Below the pieces are notes generated by a model. That model saw nothing but the letters and a program-made list of their open reading frames with translations, did no database searches and was not told the DNA's origin. A program made the position numbers and the translations under genes. From NCBI RefSeq assembly GCF_000633535.1, contig NZ_AYMR01000008.1, forward strand, positions 1 through 64,000: 64,000 nucleotides of DNA, written 5' to 3'. This document shows positions 8,201-16,535 of the stretch, piece by piece. The stretch is from Leifsonia aquatica H1aii (lineage in GTDB: Bacteria; Actinomycetota; Actinomycetes; Actinomycetales; Microbacteriaceae). How positions within the stretch are numbered: the first letter of the stretch is position 1; every line of letters begins with the position of its first letter.

Positions 8201-8214
8201 GTTGACGCGACAAC
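8201..8214. promoter_or_regulatory. Operator-like palindrome GTTGACGCGACAAC
   Basis: An interrupted palindrome (GTTG, CGCG centre, CAAC) 22 bases before the ATG of the ring-cleavage dioxygenase gene and next to TAGGATTTA, a possible -10 region. Its position fits a repressor site of the kind that controls dioxygenases of this type. No regulator gene is adjacent, so the protein that binds it is unknown. Confidence 0.4.
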
Positions 8215-8236
8215 CTTTCTATCGATCGAGGACCCG

Positions 8237-9148
8237 ATGCCCACCGACCAGCTGCTCGACGCCGCCACCCACATGGCCGCCCCCACGCTCCGCGTCGGCG
8301 ACCTGGAACTGATGTCGTCGTACTACTCCGCCGCCTTCGCCTTCGAGGCCCTCCACGAGAAGGCCGACGCCCGCGGCCGCAACCTGCATCGCGTGCTCGG
8401 CCGCGACGGCGTGCCGATGGTGTCGCTCGTGCACACCCCCGACCTCCCGGCCGTCGACCCGCACCAGGCGGGACTGTTCCACAACGCCTTCCTCTTCCCC
8501 GACGCAGCGAACCTCGCGGCCACCGTCTACCGTGCCGCCCAGGACCCGCGCAGCCGCTTCGTCGGCTCGAGCGACCACCTCGTGTCGGAGGCGTTCTACT
8601 TCACCGACCCCGAGGGCAACGGCGTCGAGCTCTACACCGACCGCCCGCGGGAGACGTGGAAGCACGAGCGCGGACAGATCCTGATGGACACCACGTGGCT
8701 CGACCCGAACGCCTACCTGCAGTCCCACCTGGCGCGGGACGTGCTGGATGCGGGATCCACCCTCGCCGGGAGCGTCGGGCACGTACACCTGCAGGTCGGC
8801 GACATCGCCACCGCGAAGGCGTTCTACGTCGACGCGCTCGGCTTCGAGTCGACGCTCAGCGAGTTCCGGGGCGCGCTGTTCGCCTCCGCCGGCGGCTATC
8901 ATCACCACATCGCGATGAACGTGTGGAACAGCGCGGGCTCCGGACCCCGCGCGGCGAGCCTCGGTCTCGGCGAGGTGGCCATCACGGTCCCGTCGCGCGA
9001 GGAGCTCGACGCTCTCGCCGCGCGCCTGCGCGAGCGCGGCCTCCCCTTCGCCGACGACGGCCGCTCGATCGTGGTCGCGGACCCGTGGGACACCCAGGTC
9101 AGCGTCGTGCTCCCCGACCGCACCGCGGACGAGGTGCTCGCCCGCTGA
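8237..9148 (+). CDS. VOC-family ring-cleaving dioxygenase (catechol 2,3-dioxygenase type)
   Basis: 303 aa with two vicinal-oxygen-chelate repeats. The first runs from about 14 (PTLRVGDLELMSSYYSAAFA) to FYFTDPEGNGVELYTDRPRE. The second runs from about 176 (GHVHLQVGDIATAKAFYVDA) to HHHIAMNVWNSAG, ending at about 295. His of GHVHLQVGD, His in the HHH run and a Glu late in each repeat fit metal ligands. The YfiE/CatE subgroup has this length and layout. It would open catechol or hydroquinone rings with Fe(II) or Mn(II); the substrate is unknown. GAGG upstream of ATG 8237 is the ribosome site. Confidence 0.85.
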   Translation: MPTDQLLDAATHMAAPTLRVGDLELMSSYYSAAFAFEALHEKADARGRNLHRVLGRDGVPMVSLVHTPDLPAVDPHQAGLFHNAFLFPDAANLAATVYRAAQDPRSRFVGSSDHLVSEAFYFTDPEGNGVELYTDRPRETWKHERGQILMDTTWLDPNAYLQSHLARDVLDAGSTLAGSVGHVHLQVGDIATAKAFYVDALGFESTLSEFRGALFASAGGYHHHIAMNVWNSAGSGPRAASLGLGEVAITVPSREELDALAARLRERGLPFADDGRSIVVADPWDTQVSVVLPDRTADEVLAR

Positions 9149-9482
9149 CCCGGCTCGGCCGTCGCGGTTCGGCGGCCGATCGCACCGCCGAGCGGCTGCG
9201 CCCGCACACGACCCTCGAACACCGCATCCACCCGGGTCTCGGGCACGGTGTCACCGCTCTGGAGGTCGATGATCTGCGAGCGTTCCGCGCGACCACCCGC
9301 CCGACGACGCCGAGCCCGGCACCACCGCAGCGTGAACGCGCGAGCATGCCTTCCGATCCCCGCGGGAAAAGAGCGTTCGCGACCGGTGCACGGACTGCGC
9401 CGTCCGCCAGCGCGGCACCCCCTCGCGATCCTCCTGATCCGCTATCGTCACGAACGTAGCCGTTCGGGGAATGTGGGGAATC
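9149..9482. other. Gene-free spacer of 334 bases
   Basis: No convincing gene. The upper half stays at coding-like GC. On the minus strand from about 9285 to 9130 one frame reads as protein-like (IIDLQSGDTVPETRVDAVFE) with no start or upstream domain, so a decayed gene fragment is possible. The last 60 bases are AT-richer and probably hold the promoter of the lipoprotein gene at 9483. Confidence 0.4.
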
Positions 9483-9968
9483 ATGGTCTCATCTCGCGCC
9501 CTCTGTAGTGCGCTCATCGCCGCGGCGGTCGCGCTCGTACTGGCGGGTTGCGCGACCGGCCAGGCCGCGAGCTCCACCACATCATCGCGTGCCGGGTCAC
9601 CGACCTCCGCCCCCTCGACGGCGCCGGCTTCGCCGACGCGGACCCCCTCCGCCACCGGCTCGCCATCGGCCGCAGAGCCTCCAGCCGCGGCGCCGGACGC
9701 AGCGGTCGGCCGGGCCGCCGCCGTCCGGGCATGCGAGTCGATCGCTCCAGGTTTCTCGGCCTCCAATGTCGCCGCGGCCCTTCCGTCGGCGGCCGAAGCG
9801 GCACGGAACGACGCGATCTGGCAGGATCTCGCGACCGATCTGGCATTCATCCACGACAATCCGATCGATCCCGCCACGGGCGAAGGACCACAGAAGACCG
9901 TGGACGACGCTTCCGCCGTCGCCCAGGAGTGCTTCTCGCGCGCTGGGGTCCAAGTGAGCCAGGACTGA
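9483..9968 (+). CDS. Small Ser/Thr/Pro-rich lipoprotein
   Basis: 161 aa from ATG 9483, preceded by GGGGAA. The alternative ATG at 9471 adds four residues. The signal peptide ends with a lipobox (VLAGC, Cys about 22). A disordered Ser/Thr/Pro/Ala linker follows to about residue 70. Then a compact C-terminal domain of about 90 residues carries two Cys (RACESIAPGF and AQECFSRAG), likely a disulphide. No family recognised. It is followed after one base by another secreted protein gene, so the two are probably cotranscribed. Confidence 0.7.
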   Translation: MVSSRALCSALIAAAVALVLAGCATGQAASSTTSSRAGSPTSAPSTAPASPTRTPSATGSPSAAEPPAAAPDAAVGRAAAVRACESIAPGFSASNVAAALPSAAEAARNDAIWQDLATDLAFIHDNPIDPATGEGPQKTVDDASAVAQECFSRAGVQVSQD

Positions 9969-9969
9969 G

Positions 9970-10686
9970 ATGAATCGCACCTCCAGACGCTGGACGCTCG
10001 CCCGAGTGCTCGTCCTCGCCGTCATCTGCGCCATCGCCGTGAGCGCCCCCCTCGCTGCGCCCGCCGAGCAGGCGCGTGCGGCGCTCGCCCAGCCGGCGGA
10101 ATCCGTGTGCTCCGCGACGTGCGTCAACGTGCCGCCGACCGCCCAAGCGGCCGCCCAGAGCCTGATGACCTCCTACGGCAACGGCACGCTGATCATCGAA
10201 TGGGCCGAACGCGCGATCATCCCGGCCGAGATCCAGCCGATCGCCAACGGCACGATCGGCCAGACGCCGCAATGCAATATCGACACTCGCACGCTGCAGA
10301 CACTCGTGATCATCATCCGCAACTACGGTTCGGTGCAGGTCAGCGACCTCAATCGCCATTGCGCCAACGACGGTGTCGCCACCTGCGGGAGCAATCCGAC
10401 ATCGCGTCATTGCGTCCCGAGCACGGGACCGAACGCCATGGACATCACCTACATCGGGGGTGCGAGAACGCGCGGGAACGACTCGGCGTCCAGCATCCTT
10501 CTCGGATTCCTCGACTCGTTCCTCCCGAACGGTTCGCGCGCAGGCCAAGCGTCCGGTGGCGACAACTGCGGGGTCTACAGCATGCCCGGCCTCGCCAACA
10601 TCTCGAGGTTCACCGATTTCTGCACTCATATCCACGTCGACCTGGGGTCGACCACGGGCGGTCTCCGCAACCTCACTACGCGCTAG
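9970..10686 (+). CDS. Secreted Cys-rich protein, possible M15-like fold
   Basis: 238 aa. Signal peptide (hydrophobic about 12-32, AAPAEQARA). The mature part has six to eight Cys (CSATC, CNID, RHCAND, ATCGSN, RHCVPS, DNCGVY, FCTHIH). Late motifs GPNAMDITYIGG and THIHVDLG resemble the Asp and His metal ligands of LAS/M15 peptidases. The canonical SxHxxGxAxD spacing is not met, so peptidase activity is uncertain. Codon use is less GC-skewed than its neighbours (for example AATATCGAC, CATTGC), which hints at transfer. It probably forms a pair with the upstream lipoprotein. Confidence 0.6.
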   Translation: MNRTSRRWTLARVLVLAVICAIAVSAPLAAPAEQARAALAQPAESVCSATCVNVPPTAQAAAQSLMTSYGNGTLIIEWAERAIIPAEIQPIANGTIGQTPQCNIDTRTLQTLVIIIRNYGSVQVSDLNRHCANDGVATCGSNPTSRHCVPSTGPNAMDITYIGGARTRGNDSASSILLGFLDSFLPNGSRAGQASGGDNCGVYSMPGLANISRFTDFCTHIHVDLGSTTGGLRNLTTR

Positions 10687-10691
10687 CGGCG

Positions 10692-11765
10692 TCACGCGGC
10701 GACGACGGCCTCCTCTTCGGCCGGGGTCACCAGGCGGGACTCGTCGGCCAGCCGTCGCCGACGCATGCTCACCGCGTGCGTCACGACGATGAGGAGCACG
10801 CCCGCCGCCGCCCACAGGGCGAGCCGCAGGCCGTCGAAGCCGAACGCCTCACCGGGGAAGTACGTGAGCGCCCGGGCCGCCTCGAGCCAGGCGGCGCCGT
10901 TCCAGAAGGTGTTGAGCCCGGAGAACAGGGCCGGCGAGAGCACCGCCTGGAAGATCCCGCCCGAGCTGGTGAAGTTGAGCATCACGAAGAGCAGGGTGAG
11001 CACCGGCGTCGTCCACTTGCCCAGCACCGGATGCAGCCCGACGCCGATGGTCACGATGCCGAACACGTAGAGCGCGGCGAGCAGCCAGATGCTCCACTCG
11101 TTGCCCGAGAGCACCCCGTAGACCGGCCCGGCGACGACGACGCCGATCCCGGCGACCACGAGGGAGGCCGCCGCGGCTACCGCCAGCCGCCAGCCGAGCG
11201 CGATGCGCGCGGTCACCGCGGCGATGGCGATGGCACTGGCGTAGGAGCCGACGCTCAACGCGACGAGCAGGAAGAAGAGACCCTGGCCGGTGCCGTCCTG
11301 GGGGCCGACCGGCCGAACGTCGTCCACCGTCACCGGGAGGTGCTGCTGGTAGGCGATGGGGAGCAGCAGCTTCTCGGCGGCGGAGGCCGTCGTCTCCGAG
11401 GCGGCGCTGGCGACGATGATCGTGGCGTGCGTGGCGTCGGTCGCGTAGGCGGCCGCGATGTCACGCCGTTCGACGGCCGCACGGGCGGCGGCCGGGTCTT
11501 TCACCGTCGTCACGTCGAGCTTCTGCGGCGCCGCGTCATTGAGGGTCTGCGCGAAGACCTGGGCCGCCGGGGTGTCGCCGACGATCGCGATCGGCAGGTC
11601 GTGCGGCTCGGGCTGGTGGAAGGCACCGAGATAGGCCAGCGCCATCCCCGTCGCCAGGAAGAGCGGGATGAGGAGGTGCGAGCCGAGAGCCTTCCAGAAC
11701 GAGGCGGCCGGCCAGAAGGACGGGCGCGGCGGGACGGCGAGCGGGACGATGCGGTGGGTAGACAT
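10692..11765 (-). CDS. ABC-2/YhgE-type membrane protein
   Basis: 357 aa. TM1 at about 26-48 (LLIPLFLATGMALAYLGAFH), then an extracytoplasmic domain of about 110 residues (LPIAIVGDTPAAQVFAQTLN). A block of about five TM helices follows (about 158-330), ending MRRRRLADESR. This is the layout of ABC-2 permeases of the YhgE/Pip or DUF3533 type. No ATPase is adjacent. The start at 11765 faces the MarR gene across a 70-base space holding a large palindrome, so MarR probably represses it. It may be a drug or lipid efflux component. Confidence 0.75.
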   Translation of the reverse strand: MSTHRIVPLAVPPRPSFWPAASFWKALGSHLLIPLFLATGMALAYLGAFHQPEPHDLPIAIVGDTPAAQVFAQTLNDAAPQKLDVTTVKDPAAARAAVERRDIAAAYATDATHATIIVASAASETTASAAEKLLLPIAYQQHLPVTVDDVRPVGPQDGTGQGLFFLLVALSVGSYASAIAIAAVTARIALGWRLAVAAAASLVVAGIGVVVAGPVYGVLSGNEWSIWLLAALYVFGIVTIGVGLHPVLGKWTTPVLTLLFVMLNFTSSGGIFQAVLSPALFSGLNTFWNGAAWLEAARALTYFPGEAFGFDGLRLALWAAAGVLLIVVTHAVSMRRRRLADESRLVTPAEEEAVVAA

Positions 11766-11783
11766 GGCGCCTTACGTTGAGAG

Positions 11784-11818
11784 TTGCATTGAGCAACACA
11801 CATTGTTGCACAATGCAA
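11784..11818. promoter_or_regulatory. MarR operator between divergent genes
   Basis: Inverted repeat TTGCATTGAGCAACA (11784-11798) and TGTTGCACAATGCAA (11804-11818), one mismatch over 15 bases, spacer CACAT. It fills the space between the divergent membrane-protein and marR starts, ending 6 to 18 bases before the marR start. This position would block both promoters. MarR as the binder is inferred from adjacency. Confidence 0.7.
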
Positions 11819-11835
11819 CCGCTATGCTGGGGCCT

Positions 11836-12279
11836 GTGACCGCCCGAGATGCTGAGAGTGCTGACAGGAGCGCGGCCGTCGAGCGCATCCAGTCGGAGCT
11901 GACCACGATCGCTCGCCGCGGCACCGCACGGGTGCGCCGGGAGGACGAGACCCTGTCGTTCGTCGACCAGTCCCTCCTGTCCTACATCCGGGCCAACCCG
12001 GGCTGCCGGGCCGTCGACATCGCCTCCCACTTCCAGCTCAACCGGTCGACGGTCTCCCGCCAGCTGGGAGCGCTCGCGGAGTTCGGCCTGATCGCGGGCG
12101 CAGACGCCGACACCGGGCGCGGGCACGCCCTCGTGGTCACCGAGCGGGGACGCGCATCCCTCGACCGGGCGGCGGGGAGCGTGCGCGCAGCGCTGGACGA
12201 ACGGCTGGCGGGCTGGTCGGCCGACGAGCTCGCCCTGTTCGCCGGGATGCTCTCCCGCTACAACGCGACCGACGGCTGA
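11836..12279 (+). CDS. MarR-family transcriptional regulator
   Basis: 147 aa from GTG 11836 behind TGGGG. ATG 11824 (four more residues) is an alternative. Winged helix-turn-helix: LLSYIRANPGCRAVDIASHF, QLNRSTVSRQLGALAEFGLI, then the wing ADADTGRGHALVVTERGRAS. Dimerisation helices lie at both ends. No conserved redox Cys was seen, so a ligand-responsive member is likely. The palindrome directly upstream suggests autorepression and control of the divergent ABC-2-type gene. Confidence 0.85.
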   Translation: MTARDAESADRSAAVERIQSELTTIARRGTARVRREDETLSFVDQSLLSYIRANPGCRAVDIASHFQLNRSTVSRQLGALAEFGLIAGADADTGRGHALVVTERGRASLDRAAGSVRAALDERLAGWSADELALFAGMLSRYNATDG

Positions 12280-12283
12280 GCGA

Positions 12284-12619
12284 CTACGGGGCCGGCCGGT
12301 CACCCTCCGGGCGCCACTCGCCGCGCTCGTTCTCCTCGTCCTGCTCGGCCGGCGAGCGCTCCCCGAGGGAGTCGGCATCCGGGAGGGCGCCGTCCACCCC
12401 GGACCCCTTCACGCGCGCAGGCTCGTCCGGAGCGCCGGGCGTGCGTCGCATCTTGACCCCCACCGCCGCCAGCAGCACGATCGCGGCCGCTCCGAAGAAG
12501 ACGAGCCCGACCACCAGCCAGGGCTGGCTGCCGGGGTCGGGCGCGGCGCCGCTGAGCAGCGCCGCACCCGAGGGGACGGCGATGAGACGCGCGGCCACCG
12601 GGGGTCTACGGCGTGACAT
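12284..12619 (-). CDS. Small single-TM hypothetical protein
   Basis: 111 aa. The ATG at 12619 has GGAGGTG eight bases upstream and is preferred to starts at 12625 or 12706. One clear TM segment (about 35-56, LVVGLVFFGAAAIVLLAAVG) precedes a basic stop-transfer motif (KMRRTPG) and a charged, disordered C-terminus (PAEQDEENERGEWRPEGDRP). No family recognised. It converges on the marR gene, with four bases between the two stops. Confidence 0.6.
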   Translation of the reverse strand: MSRRRPPVAARLIAVPSGAALLSGAAPDPGSQPWLVVGLVFFGAAAIVLLAAVGVKMRRTPGAPDEPARVKGSGVDGALPDADSLGERSPAEQDEENERGEWRPEGDRPAP

Positions 12620-12753
12620 CGTCATCACCTCCGCGCCCATCGTGGCGTGCGGAGGCGACGGGCTGCAAGGGAGACGGGCGACGACTTCGACGAACCCCGC
12701 ACCCACCGGCGGATGCTGTTGCCCGGAGCAGGACCGACGGCCAGACTCGAGGC

Positions 12754-13467
12754 ATGCACTTCGTCGAGCACGTCGACCCCCTGCGGATCCCCGCCCCGCC
12801 GGGGCCGGACGACCTCGCGCGCGAGTTCGGGCTCACCCTGCTGACCTTCGTCGAGCAGGACGCGCTGGAGGAGGCCGGCGCCGGGCGCACGGCGTCGACC
12901 ATCGACGGGCGGACGACCGTGCAGGAGGTGTCCCTCAGCTACACCGTCTGGGCCAACCGGGCCGACCGGGACGATCCCGCCAACCGCGAGGACCTCTCCC
13001 CCGCCCTGCGCGCCGAGCTGGACGCCCCGCCGCGGCGGCCGTTGCCTGCGTGGATGCTCGAGGCCCGAGAGCGCATGCGCCACCCGCAGATGTGGGAGGC
13101 CGTTCGCACCACGATGGTGGAGCGGCCCGGCGCCGAGCGCCGGCCGACCGCGGCCTCGACCCTGGTCGATCACGTCAACCACATCCTCATGAACGCGTAC
13201 CGCGACGAGCGCGTGCGCGGCGGCGTGCCCGGCACGGTGCAGGGGGCCGCGCACGATGGAGCCGTGGAACGGGGGATCCCCGTTCGCGTGGACGGCGTCG
13301 ACATCGACGGCGTGCGGATCGACACCGACGCGCACGTCTTCGGGCTGGCGGCGGACCTCGGTGAGCGCATCCTGTCCGCGGTCATCCCGCGGCGGTTCCT
13401 CCCCGGCGTCGTCGCCGAGTTCCGCACGCGCCCGGCACCGGACCGCCCGGACCGCCCCACCGCGTGA
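12754..13467 (+). CDS. Conserved-looking hypothetical protein
   Basis: 237 aa (MHFVEHVDPLRIPAPP). No signal peptide or membrane span. Features include LREFGLTLLTFVEQDALEEA-like N-terminal text (seen as REFGLTLLTFVEQDALEEAG), SLSYTVWANRADRDDPANRE, MLEARERMRHPQMWEAVRTT, a helical stretch with His residues (LVDHVNHILMNAYR), and a beta-rich end (VRVDGVDIDGVRIDTDAHVFGL). The initial ATG follows GACTCGAGGC, a weak ribosome site. Codon use matches neighbours. Function not recognised. Confidence 0.6.
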   Translation: MHFVEHVDPLRIPAPPGPDDLAREFGLTLLTFVEQDALEEAGAGRTASTIDGRTTVQEVSLSYTVWANRADRDDPANREDLSPALRAELDAPPRRPLPAWMLEARERMRHPQMWEAVRTTMVERPGAERRPTAASTLVDHVNHILMNAYRDERVRGGVPGTVQGAAHDGAVERGIPVRVDGVDIDGVRIDTDAHVFGLAADLGERILSAVIPRRFLPGVVAEFRTRPAPDRPDRPTA

Positions 13468-13477
13468 AACCCGGTGG

Positions 13478-14062
13478 TCACTGCGGGTACGGCGTCTCGC
13501 CCCGCTCCAGCATGGCGACCAGCCGCTCCAGCCGATTGGCCCGGGTGGTCGCGTTCGAGGCGGTCATGATGCGGTGCAGCACCGCGTAGCGGTTCGTCCC
13601 GTTGAGCGCCGCGAACAGCTCGGCAGCCGCCGGCGAGACCGACAGGGCCGCCGCGAGGTCGTCAGGGACCTGCGCGGAGGATGCTCCCGCGTACGCGCGC
13701 TCCCACCGGCCATCCGCCTGGGCGCGGTCGATCTCGGCCTGGCCCCGCGGCCGCATCCGCCCCTCGGCCGTCAAGGCGGCGACGAGCCCGATGTTGCGCT
13801 CCGACCACAGCGAGGCCTTGCGCCGCGGAGTGAACCGCTGCAGGAACGTCGCCGCATCGAGGCTCCGCTTCTGGCCGTCGATCCATCCGCTGCACAACGC
13901 CTCGTCGAGCGCTTCGGCGTAGCTGAGGGTGGTCGGCTCCGTCGTGCCCTTCTTGGCGAGCACGAGCCAGACGCCGTCCGAGTCGTCCTCGTGCCGATCG
14001 AGCCACTCGCGCCATGCGGCGGCATCGGCGACGACGAACGGTTCCGGCACAATCGGGGTCAT
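13478..14062 (-). CDS. YdeI/OmpD-associated family protein
   Basis: About 194 aa from ATG 14062; ATGs at 14071 and 14086 are also in frame and no start has a strong ribosome site. Family pattern: GVWLVLAKKGTTEPTTLSYA, EALDEALCSGWIDGQKRSLD, FLQRFTPRRKASLWSERN, and the C-terminal AVLHRIMTASNATTRANRLE. This is the YdeI/OmdA layout of about 190-200 aa found widely in bacteria. Its biochemical role is not established. The stop lies 11 bases from the convergent end of the previous gene. Confidence 0.82.
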   Translation of the reverse strand: MTPIVPEPFVVADAAAWREWLDRHEDDSDGVWLVLAKKGTTEPTTLSYAEALDEALCSGWIDGQKRSLDAATFLQRFTPRRKASLWSERNIGLVAALTAEGRMRPRGQAEIDRAQADGRWERAYAGASSAQVPDDLAAALSVSPAAAELFAALNGTNRYAVLHRIMTASNATTRANRLERLVAMLERGETPYPQ

Positions 14063-14082
14063 GCGTGCCATCGTAGGGGCGG

Positions 14083-14838
14083 TCACCGACGTCGCGCCTC
14101 GATGAGGTGCCGGGTCGAGTGGGCGACGAACGGACCGTCGGTCGCGATGCGGTCATGGAGCGCGCGGAGGGTGTCGAGGGACGCGTCGACGTCGAAGCCC
14201 GGAACCCACCAGATCACCTTGCGCAGGAGATACACGACGGCGGAGACGTCGGTGATCTCGATCCGCAGCCGCGCCGTCCGCAGGTCGACGATCTCGAGCC
14301 CCGCCGCGCGGGCGGCGGCCGTCTCGTCGTCGGGATGCCGGCCGCGGCGCGCCTCCGGCTGCGGCCCGAGGAAGAACTCGATCAGCTCGAACGCGCTCGC
14401 CGGGCCGACGTGCTGAGCGAAGTACGTGCCTCCCGGCTGCAGCACCCGGGCGATCTCGTCCCACCAGATCGTCGCGGGGTGACGGCTGGTCACCAGGTCG
14501 AACGCGGCGTCGGCGAACGGCAGAGGCGGCTCGTCGGGGTCCGCGACGACCGCGACGCCGCGCGGGTGCAGCAGGGCCGTCGCCCGGGCGACGTTCGGCG
14601 GCCACGACTCCGTCGCGACGGCGACCGGCGGGAAGCCCGGCGACTCGGCCAGCACCTCCCCGCCGCCGGTCTGGATGTCGAGGGAGGCCGCCGCGCGTCC
14701 CAGACGCTCGCCGAGCAGTCGCGCGTAGCCCCACGGCGGGCGCTCCTCCGTCGCGCGGCCGTCCAGCCAGCCGAAGTCCCACCCGGTCACGTCGGCCCGG
14801 CGGCCCTCGTCGATCAGCTCCTCGAACGTCGTCGTCAT
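14083..14838 (-). CDS. SAM-dependent class I methyltransferase
   Basis: 251 aa. Motif I appears as SLDIQTGGGEVLAE, where the usual GxGxG is GGGE. Then VARATALLHPRGVAVVADPD (motif II), LPFADAAFDLVTSRHPATIW (post-II and motif III) and ARVLQPGGTYFAQHVGP. This arrangement fits Methyltransf_11/25 enzymes. The substrate cannot be told. It lies 20 bases upstream of the YdeI-family gene on the same strand. Confidence 0.85.
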   Translation of the reverse strand: MTTTFEELIDEGRRADVTGWDFGWLDGRATEERPPWGYARLLGERLGRAAASLDIQTGGGEVLAESPGFPPVAVATESWPPNVARATALLHPRGVAVVADPDEPPLPFADAAFDLVTSRHPATIWWDEIARVLQPGGTYFAQHVGPASAFELIEFFLGPQPEARRGRHPDDETAAARAAGLEIVDLRTARLRIEITDVSAVVYLLRKVIWWVPGFDVDASLDTLRALHDRIATDGPFVAHSTRHLIEARRR

Positions 14839-14889
14839 CGAGCCATCCTCGCAGAACCCCGCGCACCCAGGCCGGGCGGCGCCTCCTCC

Positions 14890-15810
14890 TCAGCCGGCGG
14901 GCGCCACCTCGCCCGTTCCCGGGGCCACGAGGGCGGCGGCCCCGAGGAGCGCAGCGTCGTTGCCGGCTCGCGCGGCCACGACCTCCACCCCGGAGAAGGG
15001 CGGCCGGAGCGTCGCCCGGAGGCGCCCGGCCAGCGGATCGAGGAACAGGCGCCCGAGGCCGGCGACTCCCCCGCCGATCACGACCGTGCCGGGGTCGACG
15101 GTGACGACGGCGGAGGCGAGGGACTCCCCGAGGTCCTCGGCCGCGACCCGGATGACCTGGGCCGCCACGACGTCCCCGCCGCCGGCCAACCGGCCGATCT
15201 CGCGCAGCCCCACACCGCGCCCGGTGAACTCCGCATAGGTGAGCTCGATCCCCGGACCGCTGGCGAACGCCTCGACGTGGTCGACGCCGCCGCACGAGCA
15301 GACCCGGCGGCGGGACGCGGGGATGCGCACGTGCCCGACCGACCCGGCCATCCCCGAGGCGCCGCGCTGGACGCGGCCGTCCGCGACCACGGCCCCGCCG
15401 ATCCCGGTGCCGACGGCGACGAACAGGAAGCGGTCGGGGGCGCCCCCCAGAGCCCGCTCGCCGAGCGCCGCGGCGTGCACGTCGTTGATCACCCGGACCG
15501 GGGCGCCGAGCCGCGCGGCGAGACCGCCGGCGGCATCGGTCCCGCACCACCCGGCGAGGTGGTCGGTGGCGTGGACCACGACTCCCCGTTCGTCGAAGGC
15601 GCCCGCGCTGCCGACGCCGTAGGCGACGGGCACCGCTCCGGAGCGGACGACGGCCTCCGCGGCGACGGCAGCGGCCGCGTCGAGGATCGCCTCGGCGCCC
15701 TCCCGTGCGGGGGTCGGCCGCTCGACGCGGTGGGAGACCCGCCCCGCACGATCGACGATGGCGGCGGCGGTCTTGGTGCCCCCGATGTCGATGCCGACGA
15801 CGACGCTCAT
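14890..15810 (-). CDS. nanK: ROK-family sugar kinase (N-acetylmannosamine kinase candidate)
   Basis: 306 aa from ATG 15810. Actin-like ATPase fold: phosphate motif VVGIDIGGTKTAAAIVD at residues 3-19, VRVINDVHAAALGE around the catalytic Asp, FLFVAVGTGIGGAVVADG, and the ROK zinc site GHVRIPASRRRVCSCGGVDH (His, CxCG). The ATG overlaps the nanE stop by four bases. That pairing with ManNAc-6-P epimerase makes ManNAc the favoured substrate, but ROK kinases vary and glucose or other amino sugars remain possible. Last gene of the operon running down from 19611. Confidence 0.87.
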   Translation of the reverse strand: MSVVVGIDIGGTKTAAAIVDRAGRVSHRVERPTPAREGAEAILDAAAAVAAEAVVRSGAVPVAYGVGSAGAFDERGVVVHATDHLAGWCGTDAAGGLAARLGAPVRVINDVHAAALGERALGGAPDRFLFVAVGTGIGGAVVADGRVQRGASGMAGSVGHVRIPASRRRVCSCGGVDHVEAFASGPGIELTYAEFTGRGVGLREIGRLAGGGDVVAAQVIRVAAEDLGESLASAVVTVDPGTVVIGGGVAGLGRLFLDPLAGRLRATLRPPFSGVEVVAARAGNDAALLGAAALVAPGTGEVAPAG

Positions 15811-16535
15811 CGCGTGCGCGGCGCCGACGCCGCGAAGCGCCGGGTGATGGCCACCGGGTCGGTGATCGCGCCGCCGACGACCACCGCGAAGGCACCGGCG
15901 TCGAAGGCTCGGCGCACCTCCGCGGGCGTCTGGAACCGCCCCTCCGCCAGCACGCGGACCCCGCGGGAGGCGAGCTGCGCGACCAGGTCCACGTCCGGCG
16001 CCGGGTCCGCCCGGGAGTACGGGGTGTAGCCGGAGAGGGTGGTGCCGACGATCGCGGCCCCGGCCTCCCACGACCGCAGGCCCTCGTCGAGCGTGGAGAC
16101 GTCGGCCATGACCGGGCGCAGACCGGCGCTGGCGACCGCGGCCCGCACCCGGGCCGCCACGTCGCCCGCAACCTCCTCCGTCGCGTCGACGGCCACGACG
16201 TCGGCCCCGGCGTCGATCAAGGCGACGACCTGCTCGTCGGTGTGGGTGATGATGTTGCGTCGCGGGCCCATCCGCTTGTCGAGGCCGATGATGGGCACCG
16301 CGGTCAGCGCGCGGACGGCGGCGATGTCCTCCACGCCGTTGACGCGGAGCGCGACCGCTCCACCCTGCAGGGCGCTCGCGGCGAGACGCGCGATGGTCGG
16401 GGTGTCGCGCATCGGCGAGCCCGCCGACGCCTGGCAGGAGACGACCAGGCCGCCCTCGATGGCGGCCAGGATCTCCGTCGTCCGGTCGTCGGTGCGCTCC
16501 AGCGCCCCTTCGTCACTACTTGAGTGCGCCAGCAC
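15807..16535 (-). CDS. nanE: N-acetylmannosamine-6-phosphate 2-epimerase
   Basis: 242 aa from GTG 16535, with AGGGGG upstream inside the permease gene (20-base overlap). TIM barrel of the NanE family: LVVSCQASAGSPMRDTPTIA at about 31-50 (catalytic Lys of many NanEs is later), IGLDKRMGPRRNIITHTDEQ, AGADVVAVDATE, VMADVSTLDEGLRSWEAGAA, IVGTTLSGYTPYS and VLAEGRFQTPAEVRRAFDAGA. It converts ManNAc-6-P to GlcNAc-6-P. No sialate lyase (nanA) is in the window, so the imported sugar may be ManNAc or another N-acyl amino sugar. Confidence 0.92.
   Translation of the reverse strand: MLAHSSSDEGALERTDDRTTEILAAIEGGLVVSCQASAGSPMRDTPTIARLAASALQGGAVALRVNGVEDIAAVRALTAVPIIGLDKRMGPRRNIITHTDEQVVALIDAGADVVAVDATEEVAGDVAARVRAAVASAGLRPVMADVSTLDEGLRSWEAGAAIVGTTLSGYTPYSRADPAPDVDLVAQLASRGVRVLAEGRFQTPAEVRRAFDAGAFAVVVGGAITDPVAITRRFAASAPRTR

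Noticed and set aside
9130-9285. A minus-strand gene in the 9149-9482 spacer
   Set aside because: A short protein-like stretch exists but without a start, ribosome site or recognisable family. It overlaps the end of the dioxygenase gene.
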